The notes under the pieces: generated by a model | The model's input: only the letters and a program-made list of their open reading frames with translations | Database searches by the model: none | What the model was told of the DNA's origin: nothing | Shown: positions 45,187 through 54,539 of the stretch, one piece after another | How positions within the stretch are numbered: position 1 is the stretch's first letter | Layout of the letters: the number at the start of each line of letters is the position of its first letter | From: Deltaproteobacteria bacterium | GTDB taxonomy: Bacteria; Desulfobacterota; Binatia; HRBIN30; JACQVA1 | Length of the DNA: 64,000 nt | Reading direction: 5' to 3' | NCBI GenBank assembly: GCA_016178705.1 | Contig: JACOST010000027.1 | Coordinates: 1 to 64,000, forward strand | Made by a program: the position numbers and the translations under genes

Positions 45187-46737
45187 TTAGTCGGGTTGCT
45201 CTGCCAGGCTGTCGTTCACCGAGGCTGGCCAGAGGCATTGCGGATCGCGGTCGGGATGGACGAAGGTGCGGCACAGAACCGCCTGGCGCGTCCGGCATTG
45301 GAATTCCATCAGGAAGATGTGGCGGCGCTGCTTCAGTGCAACATCAGTGGGCTCGATGCGCTGGGTGACCGCGCCGACCACGATGCTGTCATCGGCGGGC
45401 CGTGCGCGGCAATAGCGCCCGGCCGCGTGAGCCAAGATGCTCTGCTTCAACAATGGACGATGCTCCTCGGGTACTTTCATCCACCGCACGTCGTGCAAAT
45501 AGGCTTGCAGCAATACGCCGCGCAGCGAGCGCGGAAAGAGTGAATCGGCGGGGAGACGCGATCCGCTCGGGGTGGTCGTCACGGACCAGGCGCGAGTCTC
45601 CCCGCGCCAGTTCTTCTTGTCGATCCAGTTGAACAATTGGTAGTCCTGCGCAATGCCGATCGACCACAGCACTGCATAGGCGGGATGAGAGAGAAGACTG
45701 ACCACGGGCAGTCGCCGTGTCATCGCGACCGCCAGCAGCGCCAGAAACGCTAGCGCGAGTTTGCCCGAGCGGTCGAGTGCGCGCGTTCCGCCACGCTCGA
45801 CCGCAACGCCGGCGCGTCGCGTGAGCGCGTGCATGATCTCCTCGCGGAAGAACAGCACGGCGGCAGCGAGACAAGCGAGGTTGGCGAACGGGATGCGCAG
45901 TGTCGCGATGATGCCCCCGTGAAACGCAACCAGACACACCAGTCCGACCCACTTGAGCGGGTGTCCCGCGCGCAAGAGCAACAGCAACGGCAGCAGGGGT
46001 TCGATCGCCAGTGCGGCGTAAGTGGCAACCTGCAGCAGCGGCAGATGCTGCGGTCCCCAGAAATCCGGCGCGTACGCGATTGGCAGCCGAACCGTCGCGT
46101 AGAGGGCGAAACCCTGCTGCCACATCGGACTCTCCAGCTTCCACAAACCGGAGACGAGGTAGAGCAGACAGAGATTGCCGAGCAGGCACCACAGCGCCGT
46201 ACCGGGAACTGTGATCCGTAGCCACGCGCGCCAAGACGCCCGGCCGTCGCGCCACCACTGCGCCAACACCAGCGTTCGTCCGATCGGCAGCAGCAACAAC
46301 CAGAACAACATCAGGTGCATGATGGCGTCGTCGACGTACATGACGATGAAGTTCCAGCGGTAGGTCGAGACGGCGATGAGATAGAGAACCGCCGCGCATC
46401 GCTTCGGGTGATGGCCGACGATGATGCCGATACTGAAGCCGCACGCGAGGGTGAAGACTGCGTAGAAGAACGCGTCCCCAAGTTCGGAGTGAAACAAGCT
46501 GAGGCGTGTGAACCAGAAAATGTGCTGAAGCACGCCGTGATCGAGCAAACCATCGGGGCTGCTAAAGTCGGGTACTTCGATCAGCAGACTGGAGAAGTAC
46601 GCCAGTGCGACAACGCCGACAAGCACGCGAAAGATGTCGATGGGTAGGGCGTACGTGTCGTGCAGCAGCCAGGCAGGCCAGCGGCGAGGTAACGGTTCAC
46701 GCGATGACTCGGGGCCTTCCATCACACCGGCCTGCAC
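45187..46737 (-). CDS. HTTM-domain (vitamin-K-dependent carboxylase-like) membrane protein
   Basis: 516 residues. At least ten hydrophobic segments start at LPIDIFRVLVGVVALAYFSS. The family pattern appears in the second segment pair (FWFTRLSLFHSELGD), YRWNFIVMYVDDAIMHLMLF and the loop LLYLVSGLWKLESPMW with a KLxxPxW motif. The C-terminal 130 residues are soluble (DYQLFNWIDKKNWRGE). HTTM proteins occur widely in bacteria with unproven functions. It lies 11 bases before the stop of the rhamnosidase gene on the same strand; they may share a transcript. Confidence 0.75.
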   Translation of the reverse strand: MQAGVMEGPESSREPLPRRWPAWLLHDTYALPIDIFRVLVGVVALAYFSSLLIEVPDFSSPDGLLDHGVLQHIFWFTRLSLFHSELGDAFFYAVFTLACGFSIGIIVGHHPKRCAAVLYLIAVSTYRWNFIVMYVDDAIMHLMLFWLLLLPIGRTLVLAQWWRDGRASWRAWLRITVPGTALWCLLGNLCLLYLVSGLWKLESPMWQQGFALYATVRLPIAYAPDFWGPQHLPLLQVATYAALAIEPLLPLLLLLRAGHPLKWVGLVCLVAFHGGIIATLRIPFANLACLAAAVLFFREEIMHALTRRAGVAVERGGTRALDRSGKLALAFLALLAVAMTRRLPVVSLLSHPAYAVLWSIGIAQDYQLFNWIDKKNWRGETRAWSVTTTPSGSRLPADSLFPRSLRGVLLQAYLHDVRWMKVPEEHRPLLKQSILAHAAGRYCRARPADDSIVVGAVTQRIEPTDVALKQRRHIFLMEFQCRTRQAVLCRTFVHPDRDPQCLWPASVNDSLAEQPD

Positions 46738-46748
46738 GTGGTCGTCGG

Positions 46749-49298
46749 CTAGTCTGTCTCGAATCGCACGCGATGCGTTCCCGGTTGGAGTACGAACGCC
46801 TCACCTGCCGCGCGATAGCCGCTCGGGGCGACGACCTCAGCACACGAACCGGCGGGAACGGCAACGTCGAGGTCGATGCCGGCACCGTAACGCTGCCAGC
46901 CGACGCGGATGTCGCCGCGGATGGTCGGAAAGACCCCGCGCGCCTGCGCGAGGTCGGCGAACTGGGGCGCGACGCGAAAGCGGGCGAAGCCCGGCTCGAT
47001 CGGCGACACGCCGAGCACTTCAGTTGAGAGTTGATAGACGGGTGTGGCGGAGAAACCGTGGCACAGGCTCGCGGTGGGATCGAAGCTCTCCCACAAGGTG
47101 GTCGCGCCGCGCGCGAGCATGTCGCCGTAACGCGTGCGCATCAGTACGAGGGCGCGATCGAAGCGGCCGGCGCGGCAGAGCGCGCGGTAGACGAAGTGGC
47201 TGTAGAACGTGTTGGCGAGCACCACGTCGGTCTCGGGATCGAACGGTTCGCCCGTCGGCGCGATCGGCGGCGCGGCGGTGAACTTCAGCCGCGCGGGATC
47301 GGTGATGTAGTCGACCATCGACGGCCACCGCTCAGGGGGTGCGACGCCCCACAGAATCGCCGCGCCGTTGGCGTGCTGCGACACGCGGCGGTCCTGAGCT
47401 CCGGTGGCGGGATCGACGCTGTCGACGTAGACACCGCGCGCGGTGTCCCAGTGACGGGCGTTGAGTGCCGCGCCGACGCGCGCGGCCAGCGCATCGTAGT
47501 TGCGCGCCGCGCGCGGCGATTCGAGTGCGCGCGCGAGTTGCGCCGCGGCGCGTAGCGCGCCGGTCAATTGCGCGTTGAGCGCGGCCGCTTCGCCATGCCG
47601 GCCGAGCGCCGCCCAATCCATGAAGTGCCAGTACGGCGACTCGGCAACGAGATCGTGCGGGCCGATCTGGCGCGTGAACCACGCGAGTGCACGCTGAATC
47701 GCCGGGAAGATCTGCTCGATGGTGTCGAGATCGCCGGTGAAGAGCCAGTGATGCTCGGCGTTGAGAATCCATTGCAGCGTCCAATCGGGAATCAGCACCG
47801 CGTTGGTGTGATGATCGCCGGGCGCGAACATCTGCGTCAGGCCGTCGGGACGCTGACTCTCGGCGGCGTGCAGGAGGAACTGACGATTGAGCGCGTTGGC
47901 GCTCGGGCCGAACGCCGCTTGGCTGACGAGAAACTCGACCGTCGCGTCGCCGAGCCACTGCCGTTGCTCGCGGCTCGGGCAGTCTTCCCAACCGTCGTGC
48001 ATACAGAGTTGCAGTGTGTAGCGGCCGATGTCCCACAGGCGCGTCAGCATCGCGTCGGAACATTCGAACGAGCCGCGGTGCTCCGCGGGATAGCGAGTGA
48101 AGGTTGAACCAACGTGGGCGATGCGCAGCCCGGCGGGTGCGTTGCGCACAGTGATTTGCATGTAGCGTACCGCAGTCCACTCGAAGCGCTCGAAGTGCTG
48201 CCGGCCCGGTCGCGCGATGTAGCGGAACAGGTGCATCCCGTGGCCGCGGTCGACATCGAGGCGCGGACGCTTGGGCGGCGTCGCACTCCATTCTTCCGGA
48301 ATGCCCTCGGCGACCGCGAGGTCGATGATCTCGCCGCCGTGTGCATCGATCTCGATGAACGGATGACCCGAATGAATGCGGCCGAAATCGAGCATCAATG
48401 ACACGTCCAGTTCCGGCGTCGTGCGGACTGTCGTGGCCTCATCGTTCGCGGTGAGCAACGCGTCGGGTTGCTCGACGAGATGCGGCGGCAGATCGATGAG
48501 ATCGTCATCGTAGAGCTGGCGCTCGACAGGTCGGTCGAGAGCGGGGCGCGCGCCGTACCAGCGCAGAATACGTTGCGGCGCGAGCGGCGAGTCGATGAGA
48601 AAGGGAATCTCGCGCGGCAGCAGGGTAGGGAAGGGCTCGATCTTCATGCCGCCCATCATTGAATCGGGCGACCCGCCACCGGCAGTGAGGATGTGAACGC
48701 GGTCCCACTGCGAGTCGTCGAAGTCGGCGTCGGCCCATCCGGTCGGCATCTGATTCGCGTCGTGAACCTCGATAAAGCCGAGTCCCCATGCGGAGCGTGG
48801 AGTGTCACGCTGCCAGGCGGTGCACTCACAACACCACCAGTGTTCGTCGGACAACAGATCGATGATGGATTCGCCGCAGCGCACCTGCGCGTCGCAGTAG
48901 AGCCCGCCGTCGCCGAACACCGGTTGCCAATGTCCTTCGACGCGTTGGTACCACGAAGTGTCGACGCCGTAGACCCGCACCAGCACCGCGATGACATTGG
49001 TGCCCGTGTGCAGATGCGCCGCGATGTCGTAGGTGTCGGTGCGCTGATGCATCGGATCGCATCGAACGGGACCGCGACCGACCCGCGTGCCGTTGATGAA
49101 GATCTGATAGCGTCCATCGACCGTGATCGTCAGCCGCGCATCGTCTGCTCGTGCGGGCAACTCGAACACGCGCCGAAACAGAAACCAGCGATTGGTTCCG
49201 TCGTCGCGGCGCATCGGTCCACCGAAGAACACGCGCCACAGCGCGAGCGGGTCGATAACCTGTTTGCTGGTCCAGATGAACGGAGTACGACGGTACAT
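46749..49298 (-). CDS. alpha-L-rhamnosidase-like glycoside hydrolase (GH78 type)
   Basis: 849 residues. The N-terminal beta-sandwich modules (LTITVDGRYQIFINGTRVGRGP, ADADFDDSQWDRV) carry the GH78 accessory domains. The (alpha/alpha)6 barrel starts near residue 440 with the signature DGWEDCPSREQRQWLGDATVE (in part), the usual GH78 active-site run. FMDWAALG and the C-terminal small domain follow. GAGGA precedes the ATG; the frame continues 97 codons upstream into repeats but that part is not coding-like. No signal peptide, so it acts inside the cell or on imported glycosides. Rhamnose fits with the dTDP-sugar genes elsewhere in the window. Confidence 0.85.
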   Translation of the reverse strand: MYRRTPFIWTSKQVIDPLALWRVFFGGPMRRDDGTNRWFLFRRVFELPARADDARLTITVDGRYQIFINGTRVGRGPVRCDPMHQRTDTYDIAAHLHTGTNVIAVLVRVYGVDTSWYQRVEGHWQPVFGDGGLYCDAQVRCGESIIDLLSDEHWWCCECTAWQRDTPRSAWGLGFIEVHDANQMPTGWADADFDDSQWDRVHILTAGGGSPDSMMGGMKIEPFPTLLPREIPFLIDSPLAPQRILRWYGARPALDRPVERQLYDDDLIDLPPHLVEQPDALLTANDEATTVRTTPELDVSLMLDFGRIHSGHPFIEIDAHGGEIIDLAVAEGIPEEWSATPPKRPRLDVDRGHGMHLFRYIARPGRQHFERFEWTAVRYMQITVRNAPAGLRIAHVGSTFTRYPAEHRGSFECSDAMLTRLWDIGRYTLQLCMHDGWEDCPSREQRQWLGDATVEFLVSQAAFGPSANALNRQFLLHAAESQRPDGLTQMFAPGDHHTNAVLIPDWTLQWILNAEHHWLFTGDLDTIEQIFPAIQRALAWFTRQIGPHDLVAESPYWHFMDWAALGRHGEAAALNAQLTGALRAAAQLARALESPRAARNYDALAARVGAALNARHWDTARGVYVDSVDPATGAQDRRVSQHANGAAILWGVAPPERWPSMVDYITDPARLKFTAAPPIAPTGEPFDPETDVVLANTFYSHFVYRALCRAGRFDRALVLMRTRYGDMLARGATTLWESFDPTASLCHGFSATPVYQLSTEVLGVSPIEPGFARFRVAPQFADLAQARGVFPTIRGDIRVGWQRYGAGIDLDVAVPAGSCAEVVAPSGYRAAGEAFVLQPGTHRVRFETD

Positions 49299-49420
49299 GG
49301 TCGGTCCTCTATGTCGACGGCGAGTCCTACTCGGTCTGCGCGCCGAGTGAAAGCGCGTGGCGTGTCTCGACTTCCACGATGCACGCGCCGTCCGGGAATA
49401 GGCGCTCCTCTCCGGCGTAG

Positions 49421-49440
49421 GGGCGATGCATGCATCGCCC
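49421..49440. repeat. 20-bp palindrome, copy 2
   Basis: GGGCGATGCATGCATCGCCC is perfectly self-complementary and preceded by GTAG. It stands in the 320-base gap upstream of the rhamnosidase gene, a gap that otherwise holds no gene. Confidence 0.8.
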
Positions 49441-49618
49441 TCAGTGCTCTGCGCACAGCGCACGACTTGCGAGATTTCGGACCTCCCAGGCCGTCGTTGG
49501 TTCGCGCGGCCGCTCCGTCTTTCTTCACGGTCCATCTCTCTTCTTGACGGGTAAACACGGAGTAGCGTAGGACAGCCAAGTCTGCGCATCGGCGCCCGAG
49601 GTGCAAAGGGGGACCGAA

Positions 49619-52600
49619 GTGGAATCCAAAACTCGCTCGTTGCTGTGGGGGATTGTCTGCTCGATCTCGCTCTTGGCCGGCTTGTCAGCGCGCGTCAGCG
49701 CGGTGAGCGTTCCGTGCTCGGCGACCGACCTGGTCAATGCGGTGCAAGCTGCAGTGAACACCACTGGCGTTCCGACAGTTGAAGGCGTAGCAGCACAAAC
49801 GCTCGATCTGGCTGCCGGCTGCACCTACACGCTCACCACCGTCAATACCGGCGCCGGTAGTTTCGAAGGCCCGAGCGGCCTGCCCGTCATCAAAGGTTTG
49901 CCGAACGCAGTGTCGTTGACGATCAACGGCAACGGCGCCACCATCACACGCCTTGCCGGAGCGCCACAGTTCCGCTTCTTTACCGTCATAAGCAACAACA
50001 CACTCAACCTGAACAACCTCAGCCTCACCAACGGCAGGGCTGCGGACGACGCCGGCACTGGCGGGAACGGCGGCCTAGGTGGTGCCATCAGCAACTTCGG
50101 CACTCTCTCCCTGGTTTCCACAACGCTCGCGAACAATCGCGCCGGTGATGCACTGCCGGGTGGGGCGGGATTTTTCGGAGGCCACGGCGGTGCAATCTAC
50201 ACGCAGGGCGTAACATCGGTGGTCAGCAGCTCGTTTACATCGAACGCCGCTGGCAATGGCGTGCGAGGAGGTAGCGGCGGCGCCATCACTGGCACGTCTC
50301 CTTCCTTCGGCCTCTTCGGCGAGGGCATGGCGATTGTCCTCAGTTCCTTCACCGACAACCGCGCCGGAAACGGCGCCAGCGGGGTCGGCACAGAGATAGG
50401 TGGAGGGGGTGGCGCCATCTCCTACACCGGCGTGCTGAGCGTCGATCGCAGTGTGTTCAACGGCAACGGCGCCGGTATTGGCAGTTTTGGTGGAGCGCTC
50501 CTGGCAACCCAACTGCAGATGATCAACACGACGATCAGCGGTAATATCCGCGGCGGCGGACTCGACGTGGAAGGATTCCTCTCAACGGCGACGCTGACCA
50601 ATGTCACCTTCACCGCGAACACCGGCGGCAACATCCTCAACCCACTCTCATCGGCCCCCATTTCTCTGCGCAACACGATCGTCGCCGACAGCGTCGACGG
50701 GCTCAACTGCGATGGCACAGTCACTAACCTTGGCAACAACCTCGATACTGGAACGAGCTGCGGCTTTGGATCGGCCAACGGCTCGGTCAGCACCGCAAAC
50801 GCGAACCTCGGCCCATTGCAGGACAATGGCGGGTTTACCTTGACGCACGCACTGCTGGCGGGGAGCAACGCGATCGATGCGGGCGACGACGCCACGTGTG
50901 CGGCCGCGCCGGTGAATGGCATCGATCAGCGCGGAGTCAGCCGTCCGCAAGGCATGCACTGCGACATCGGTGCGTTCGAGTCAGGAGCGAGTCCACCGAC
51001 GGTCACGGCGACGACCACGGCGACGCTCACAGGCACGCCGGGCGTCACACCGACCCCCACGCCCACGGCGACGCTCACGCCGACGCCCACTGTGCCTTCC
51101 ACAAAGGAGATCTACGTCAACAATCGGGACAACAGTTCGGTGACGGTCTACAGCGGCACGGCCGACGGCAACGTTGCCCCGCTCCGCACGCTCATTGGCG
51201 GTGCGACTGGATTGAACCAGCCTCACGGCATCGCGCTCGACACGACGCACGCTGAGATGTTCGTTGCGAACTTCAACGCCAACACCCTCACGGTGTATGA
51301 CCGCATGGCCAGCGGTAACACCGCTCCACTGCGCACCATCGGCGGGGGTTCAACGTTGTTCGATTCCCCGCAGGGGGTTGCCGTCGATCTTGTCAACAAC
51401 GAGCTGGTGGTGGTCGATCGGTCTTCTCCAGGCACGTCGACGAACGCGAAGGTCACGGTTTTCAGCCGCACCGCCAACGGCAACGTCGCTCCGATGCGGA
51501 CCATCGCCGGTGCGACCACGGGGTTGAACTACACCCACGGCGTCGCCGTGGACACCGTGCACAACGAGATTGTGGTCGCCAACCCGACCCTTGGCTCGAC
51601 GCCTTCCGTTCTAGTTTTCAGCCGTACGGCGGATGGCAACGTTGCCCCGCTGCGCACCATCAGCGGCGCTGCAACGATGTTGAACGCGCCCATCGGCGTC
51701 GCGCTGGACGACGTACACAACGAAATCCTGGTGGGCGACAGCGGCGGTGGCGGGGCCATCCTCGTCTTCGACCGCACCGCCACCGGCAACATCGCCCCGC
51801 TTCGCAAGATTGCGGGCGTCACGACGCACATTGCCAATGCCGGGGGTGTGGCGGTGGACCCGGTGACCAATGAAATCGTACTGTCGGGTTTCACCGGGCA
51901 GTCTGTCCTCACCTTCGATCGTACGGCCGACGGCAATGTCGCCCCGCTGCGCAACATCGTCGGCGGTGCGACCGGGTTGAGCGCCCCCACATATCTGGCG
52001 ATTGCGAGTACCTCGCCGCCCGCATCGGGCCCATGCGGCGGGCCAGCAAGCGGACTGGTGAGCTGTTGGAAGGCGGACGGCAACGCCAGCGACTCGGCCG
52101 ACGGCAACAACGGCACGCTGCAAAACGGGGCGACCTTTGCTGGCGGCAGAGTCAATCAGGCGTTTCACTTCAATGGCGCAAGTCAGTTTGTCCAAACCAC
52201 CAACGCGTCCAACTTGAGTTTCGAGCGCACGGCTCCGTTTAGTATCGATGCTTGGATTCGCACGTCCGAGACCGCGCACAACATCTTCATCGCGAGCAAA
52301 CAATTCAACGGCGGATCGTACAAAGGGTACGGTATCGTCATTACCAATGGAGAAGCGCCAGCCTGCGACGCGATGAACCCGACGGCTGCCGGAGCGGGCC
52401 AGATCTCTGCCTTCCTCGACGGCGCGGTGTCCGGTGTGTGCCCGCCCGACCACTACATTGCCGTTCGTGGCACTACGCACCTCAATGACGGCCAGTGGCA
52501 TCACGTGGCGATGACCTACGATGGCAGCTCATCCGCCGCAGGCGTGAAACTGTATGTCGACGGCGCCGCAGAGAGTGCCGTTGTGCAATCCGACACGCTT

Positions 52601-53653
52601 GGCAGTAATTCAATTCTGAACACTGTCCCCTTTACGATCGGATCGCGCGAGAACGGCGCGGGGCCGTTCAACGGCGACATCGACGAGGTCGAGATATTCA
52701 ACCGGGCGCTAGCCGCCGCTGAGGTCCAGGCGATCTACAATGCTGCGCCGCCGCTGCCGACCGCGATCCCAACGATCACCCCCACGGGATTACCGACGCC
52801 GTCTTCTACCGTGACGCTGACGGCGACGGTGCCACCGCCCACGCCATCGCCGACGGTGCCGACGACAGCAACCGCGACACCCACGCAATCAACAACCGCG
52901 ACCAGCTCACTGACGGCAACGAACACCGCCACCGTGACCAATTCTGCGACGCCGAGCCGGACGACCACCGCGACGAGCACCGCCACCACAACCGTGACGC
53001 CCTCGCGCACCGTCTCACCAACAGTGAGCGCAACCACTACGCTGCCGCCAACTCCGACGGTGACCGCGTCGCCGACTCGCAGCGGCACCGCATCACTGAC
53101 GCCGAGTCGCACGCCGACCGGAACCGTCACGCCGACTCCGAGCCGCACCGGAACTCAGCCTCACACGCCGACGCCGACTCGCACGCCGACTCCCACGCGT
53201 ACACCGCGCACCACCTTGCTCACGCAGATCATCACGGCGCTGGAGAACATCCTTCACGTTACCAACATCCGCATCTTCCCCGATCGCGGCACGATCCGGA
53301 TCGACGGCGAGCTGTTGACCTACAACGGCAAGCAAGCATCGCAAGCGGCGGGCGCGGCCGACATCGAAGAACCGGGCGAACTCCTCAATCTGCAACGCGG
53401 CGTCAACAATACCACCGCCGCCGAGCATCAAGCCGGCGCGGTGGTGACGCTGATCGAGCCGATGTGCACGGGCGATTGTGATGGCAGCAATGCCGTCACC
53501 GTCGAGGAGCTGATCATCGGCGTCAACATCGCGCTCGACGTCGACACGTTGGACCAATGCCCGTCGTTCGACACCGACATGAGCAGCAGCGTGACGGTCG
53601 AGGAGCTCATCATCGCAGTGAACATTGCGCTCGGCGAGTGCCCCGCGGGCTAG
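49619..53653 (+). CDS. giant multidomain surface protein (beta-helix, propeller, LamG, dockerin-like)
   Basis: 1344 residues from a GTG with GGGGGA six bases before it. A signal (SLLWGIVCSISLLAGLSA) precedes a choice-of-anchor/right-handed beta-helix region (TLTTVNTGAGSF, GGNGGLGGAISNFGTLSLVSTT in part, IDAGDDATC, DQRGVSRPQG). After a short TPT linker come about seven propeller blades with the unit FSRTADGNVAPLRTI, then a LamG-type lectin domain (LVSCWKADGNASDSADG, QWHHVAMTYDGS, DIDEVEIFNRAL). A Thr/Pro linker of about 150 residues leads to an all-strand segment and a tandem dockerin-like pair (DCDGSNAVTVEELIIGVNIAL; SSVTVEELIIAVNIAL). The role is probably adhesion or polymer binding. Confidence 0.8.
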   Translation: MESKTRSLLWGIVCSISLLAGLSARVSAVSVPCSATDLVNAVQAAVNTTGVPTVEGVAAQTLDLAAGCTYTLTTVNTGAGSFEGPSGLPVIKGLPNAVSLTINGNGATITRLAGAPQFRFFTVISNNTLNLNNLSLTNGRAADDAGTGGNGGLGGAISNFGTLSLVSTTLANNRAGDALPGGAGFFGGHGGAIYTQGVTSVVSSSFTSNAAGNGVRGGSGGAITGTSPSFGLFGEGMAIVLSSFTDNRAGNGASGVGTEIGGGGGAISYTGVLSVDRSVFNGNGAGIGSFGGALLATQLQMINTTISGNIRGGGLDVEGFLSTATLTNVTFTANTGGNILNPLSSAPISLRNTIVADSVDGLNCDGTVTNLGNNLDTGTSCGFGSANGSVSTANANLGPLQDNGGFTLTHALLAGSNAIDAGDDATCAAAPVNGIDQRGVSRPQGMHCDIGAFESGASPPTVTATTTATLTGTPGVTPTPTPTATLTPTPTVPSTKEIYVNNRDNSSVTVYSGTADGNVAPLRTLIGGATGLNQPHGIALDTTHAEMFVANFNANTLTVYDRMASGNTAPLRTIGGGSTLFDSPQGVAVDLVNNELVVVDRSSPGTSTNAKVTVFSRTANGNVAPMRTIAGATTGLNYTHGVAVDTVHNEIVVANPTLGSTPSVLVFSRTADGNVAPLRTISGAATMLNAPIGVALDDVHNEILVGDSGGGGAILVFDRTATGNIAPLRKIAGVTTHIANAGGVAVDPVTNEIVLSGFTGQSVLTFDRTADGNVAPLRNIVGGATGLSAPTYLAIASTSPPASGPCGGPASGLVSCWKADGNASDSADGNNGTLQNGATFAGGRVNQAFHFNGASQFVQTTNASNLSFERTAPFSIDAWIRTSETAHNIFIASKQFNGGSYKGYGIVITNGEAPACDAMNPTAAGAGQISAFLDGAVSGVCPPDHYIAVRGTTHLNDGQWHHVAMTYDGSSSAAGVKLYVDGAAESAVVQSDTLGSNSILNTVPFTIGSRENGAGPFNGDIDEVEIFNRALAAAEVQAIYNAAPPLPTAIPTITPTGLPTPSSTVTLTATVPPPTPSPTVPTTATATPTQSTTATSSLTATNTATVTNSATPSRTTTATSTATTTVTPSRTVSPTVSATTTLPPTPTVTASPTRSGTASLTPSRTPTGTVTPTPSRTGTQPHTPTPTRTPTPTRTPRTTLLTQIITALENILHVTNIRIFPDRGTIRIDGELLTYNGKQASQAAGAADIEEPGELLNLQRGVNNTTAAEHQAGAVVTLIEPMCTGDCDGSNAVTVEELIIGVNIALDVDTLDQCPSFDTDMSSSVTVEELIIAVNIALGECPAG

Positions 53654-53710
53654 CTTGTCTGTTCGAAGGTCGGAAGCGCACCCTGCACGTCAACGCGTCT
53701 TCATCGTCCT

Positions 53711-53783
53711 GGTAGGGCGGGCGGCTCGCCCGCCTTCCTGCGTTCCGTCGCTACGCGAACGCGGGCGGGCCGCCCGCGCTACC
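53711..53783. repeat. GTAGGGCGGGCGG hairpin pair
   Basis: GGTAGGGCGGGCGGCTCGCC at the left is mirrored by GGCGGGCCGCCCGCGCTACC at the right. Each half is also a hairpin by itself. Likely the terminator for the surface protein. Confidence 0.65.
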
Positions 53784-53879
53784 TCTTCCGTGTTCTCTGC
53801 GCGGGGAGTTGTCACACTCACGGCCTCTCTTCGTCTCCGACTTTCGTGGTCTTCATGTCTTCGTGGTAGTACATCTTCG

Positions 53880-54467
53880 GTGCTCTTGGCTCATGCCATC
53901 TACCACATCGTGCCCGCCGCCGAGCTGCGTGCCGGAGTCGCAGGCGATACATACACGCCGGCACGCTTCGGGGCGGACGGCTTCGTGCATTGCGCGGCAA
54001 CCTCGGCAAGTGTGCTCGCGGTCGCGCGGGACTACTTCGCAAACATCGAGGGGCAGTTGCTGGTTCTTCGCATCGATCCCGTTTGCCTCACCGCGAAGCT
54101 CATCTTCGAAGCACCCGCGCCCATCGAAGGCGGCGGCACCAGTCACCTGCAGGCCGGAGATCTCTTCCCGCATGTCTACGGGCCGATCGCCCTCGCCGCC
54201 ATCACCGGTATCGCTCAGTTGGTGCGCCATGGCGGCGAGTTTGGTTGGCCAGAGAGGTTTGTGCCGTTCGGCGCGTTCGATCGGCTGGGGGAAGGATCAA
54301 CCCTGACGCGACAGAAAATTCTCACCGCAGAGACGCAGAGCCGCAGAGAGGTCCAAGAGACAGCTCTTTGGGCGCTCAGAAGCAGAGTTCATCGGCAATC
54401 ATCTTTGGATTTGGTTCATCATCTTCGCTTGAGCGGCCGTCTCTGCGACTCCCCGTCTCTGCGGTGA
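53880..54467 (+). CDS. DUF952 family protein with repeat-derived C-terminus
   Basis: 195 residues. DUF952 begins at AIYHIVPAAELR, with TYTPARFGADGFVHCA, LLVLRIDP, FPHVYGPI and FGWPERFVPF as signatures; the family is about 110 residues long and may bind nucleotides or act as ADP-ribosyl-type fold. The likely start is a GTG or TTG just before the domain; the frame upstream reads through a hairpin repeat. After residue 140 the sequence is encoded by CGCAGAG-type repeats, so the last 50-odd residues are probably not native. Confidence 0.65.
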   Translation: MLLAHAIYHIVPAAELRAGVAGDTYTPARFGADGFVHCAATSASVLAVARDYFANIEGQLLVLRIDPVCLTAKLIFEAPAPIEGGGTSHLQAGDLFPHVYGPIALAAITGIAQLVRHGGEFGWPERFVPFGAFDRLGEGSTLTRQKILTAETQSRREVQETALWALRSRVHRQSSLDLVHHLRLSGRLCDSPSLR

Positions 54468-54468
54468 A
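54323..54468. repeat. ACCGCAGAGACGCAGAG inverted repeat
   Basis: CACCGCAGAGACGCAGAG at about 54323-54340 is mirrored by CTCTGCG...GTCTCTGCGGTG at about 54439-54465. The element lies over the end of the DUF952 reading frame and provides its stop codon. Confidence 0.7.
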
Positions 54469-54539
54469 CTCCCTTCTGTCTCATTGGGGTTGAAGTCGCG
54501 GGCTCTTTACGTTTCACGCGTCCCGTTTTACGAGTACGC

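Noticed and set aside
46634-49547. Plus-strand frames opposite the GH78 gene and its upstream region
   Set aside because: Arg/Ala-rich shadow frames of a high-GC gene; the minus strand has the complete rhamnosidase signatures.
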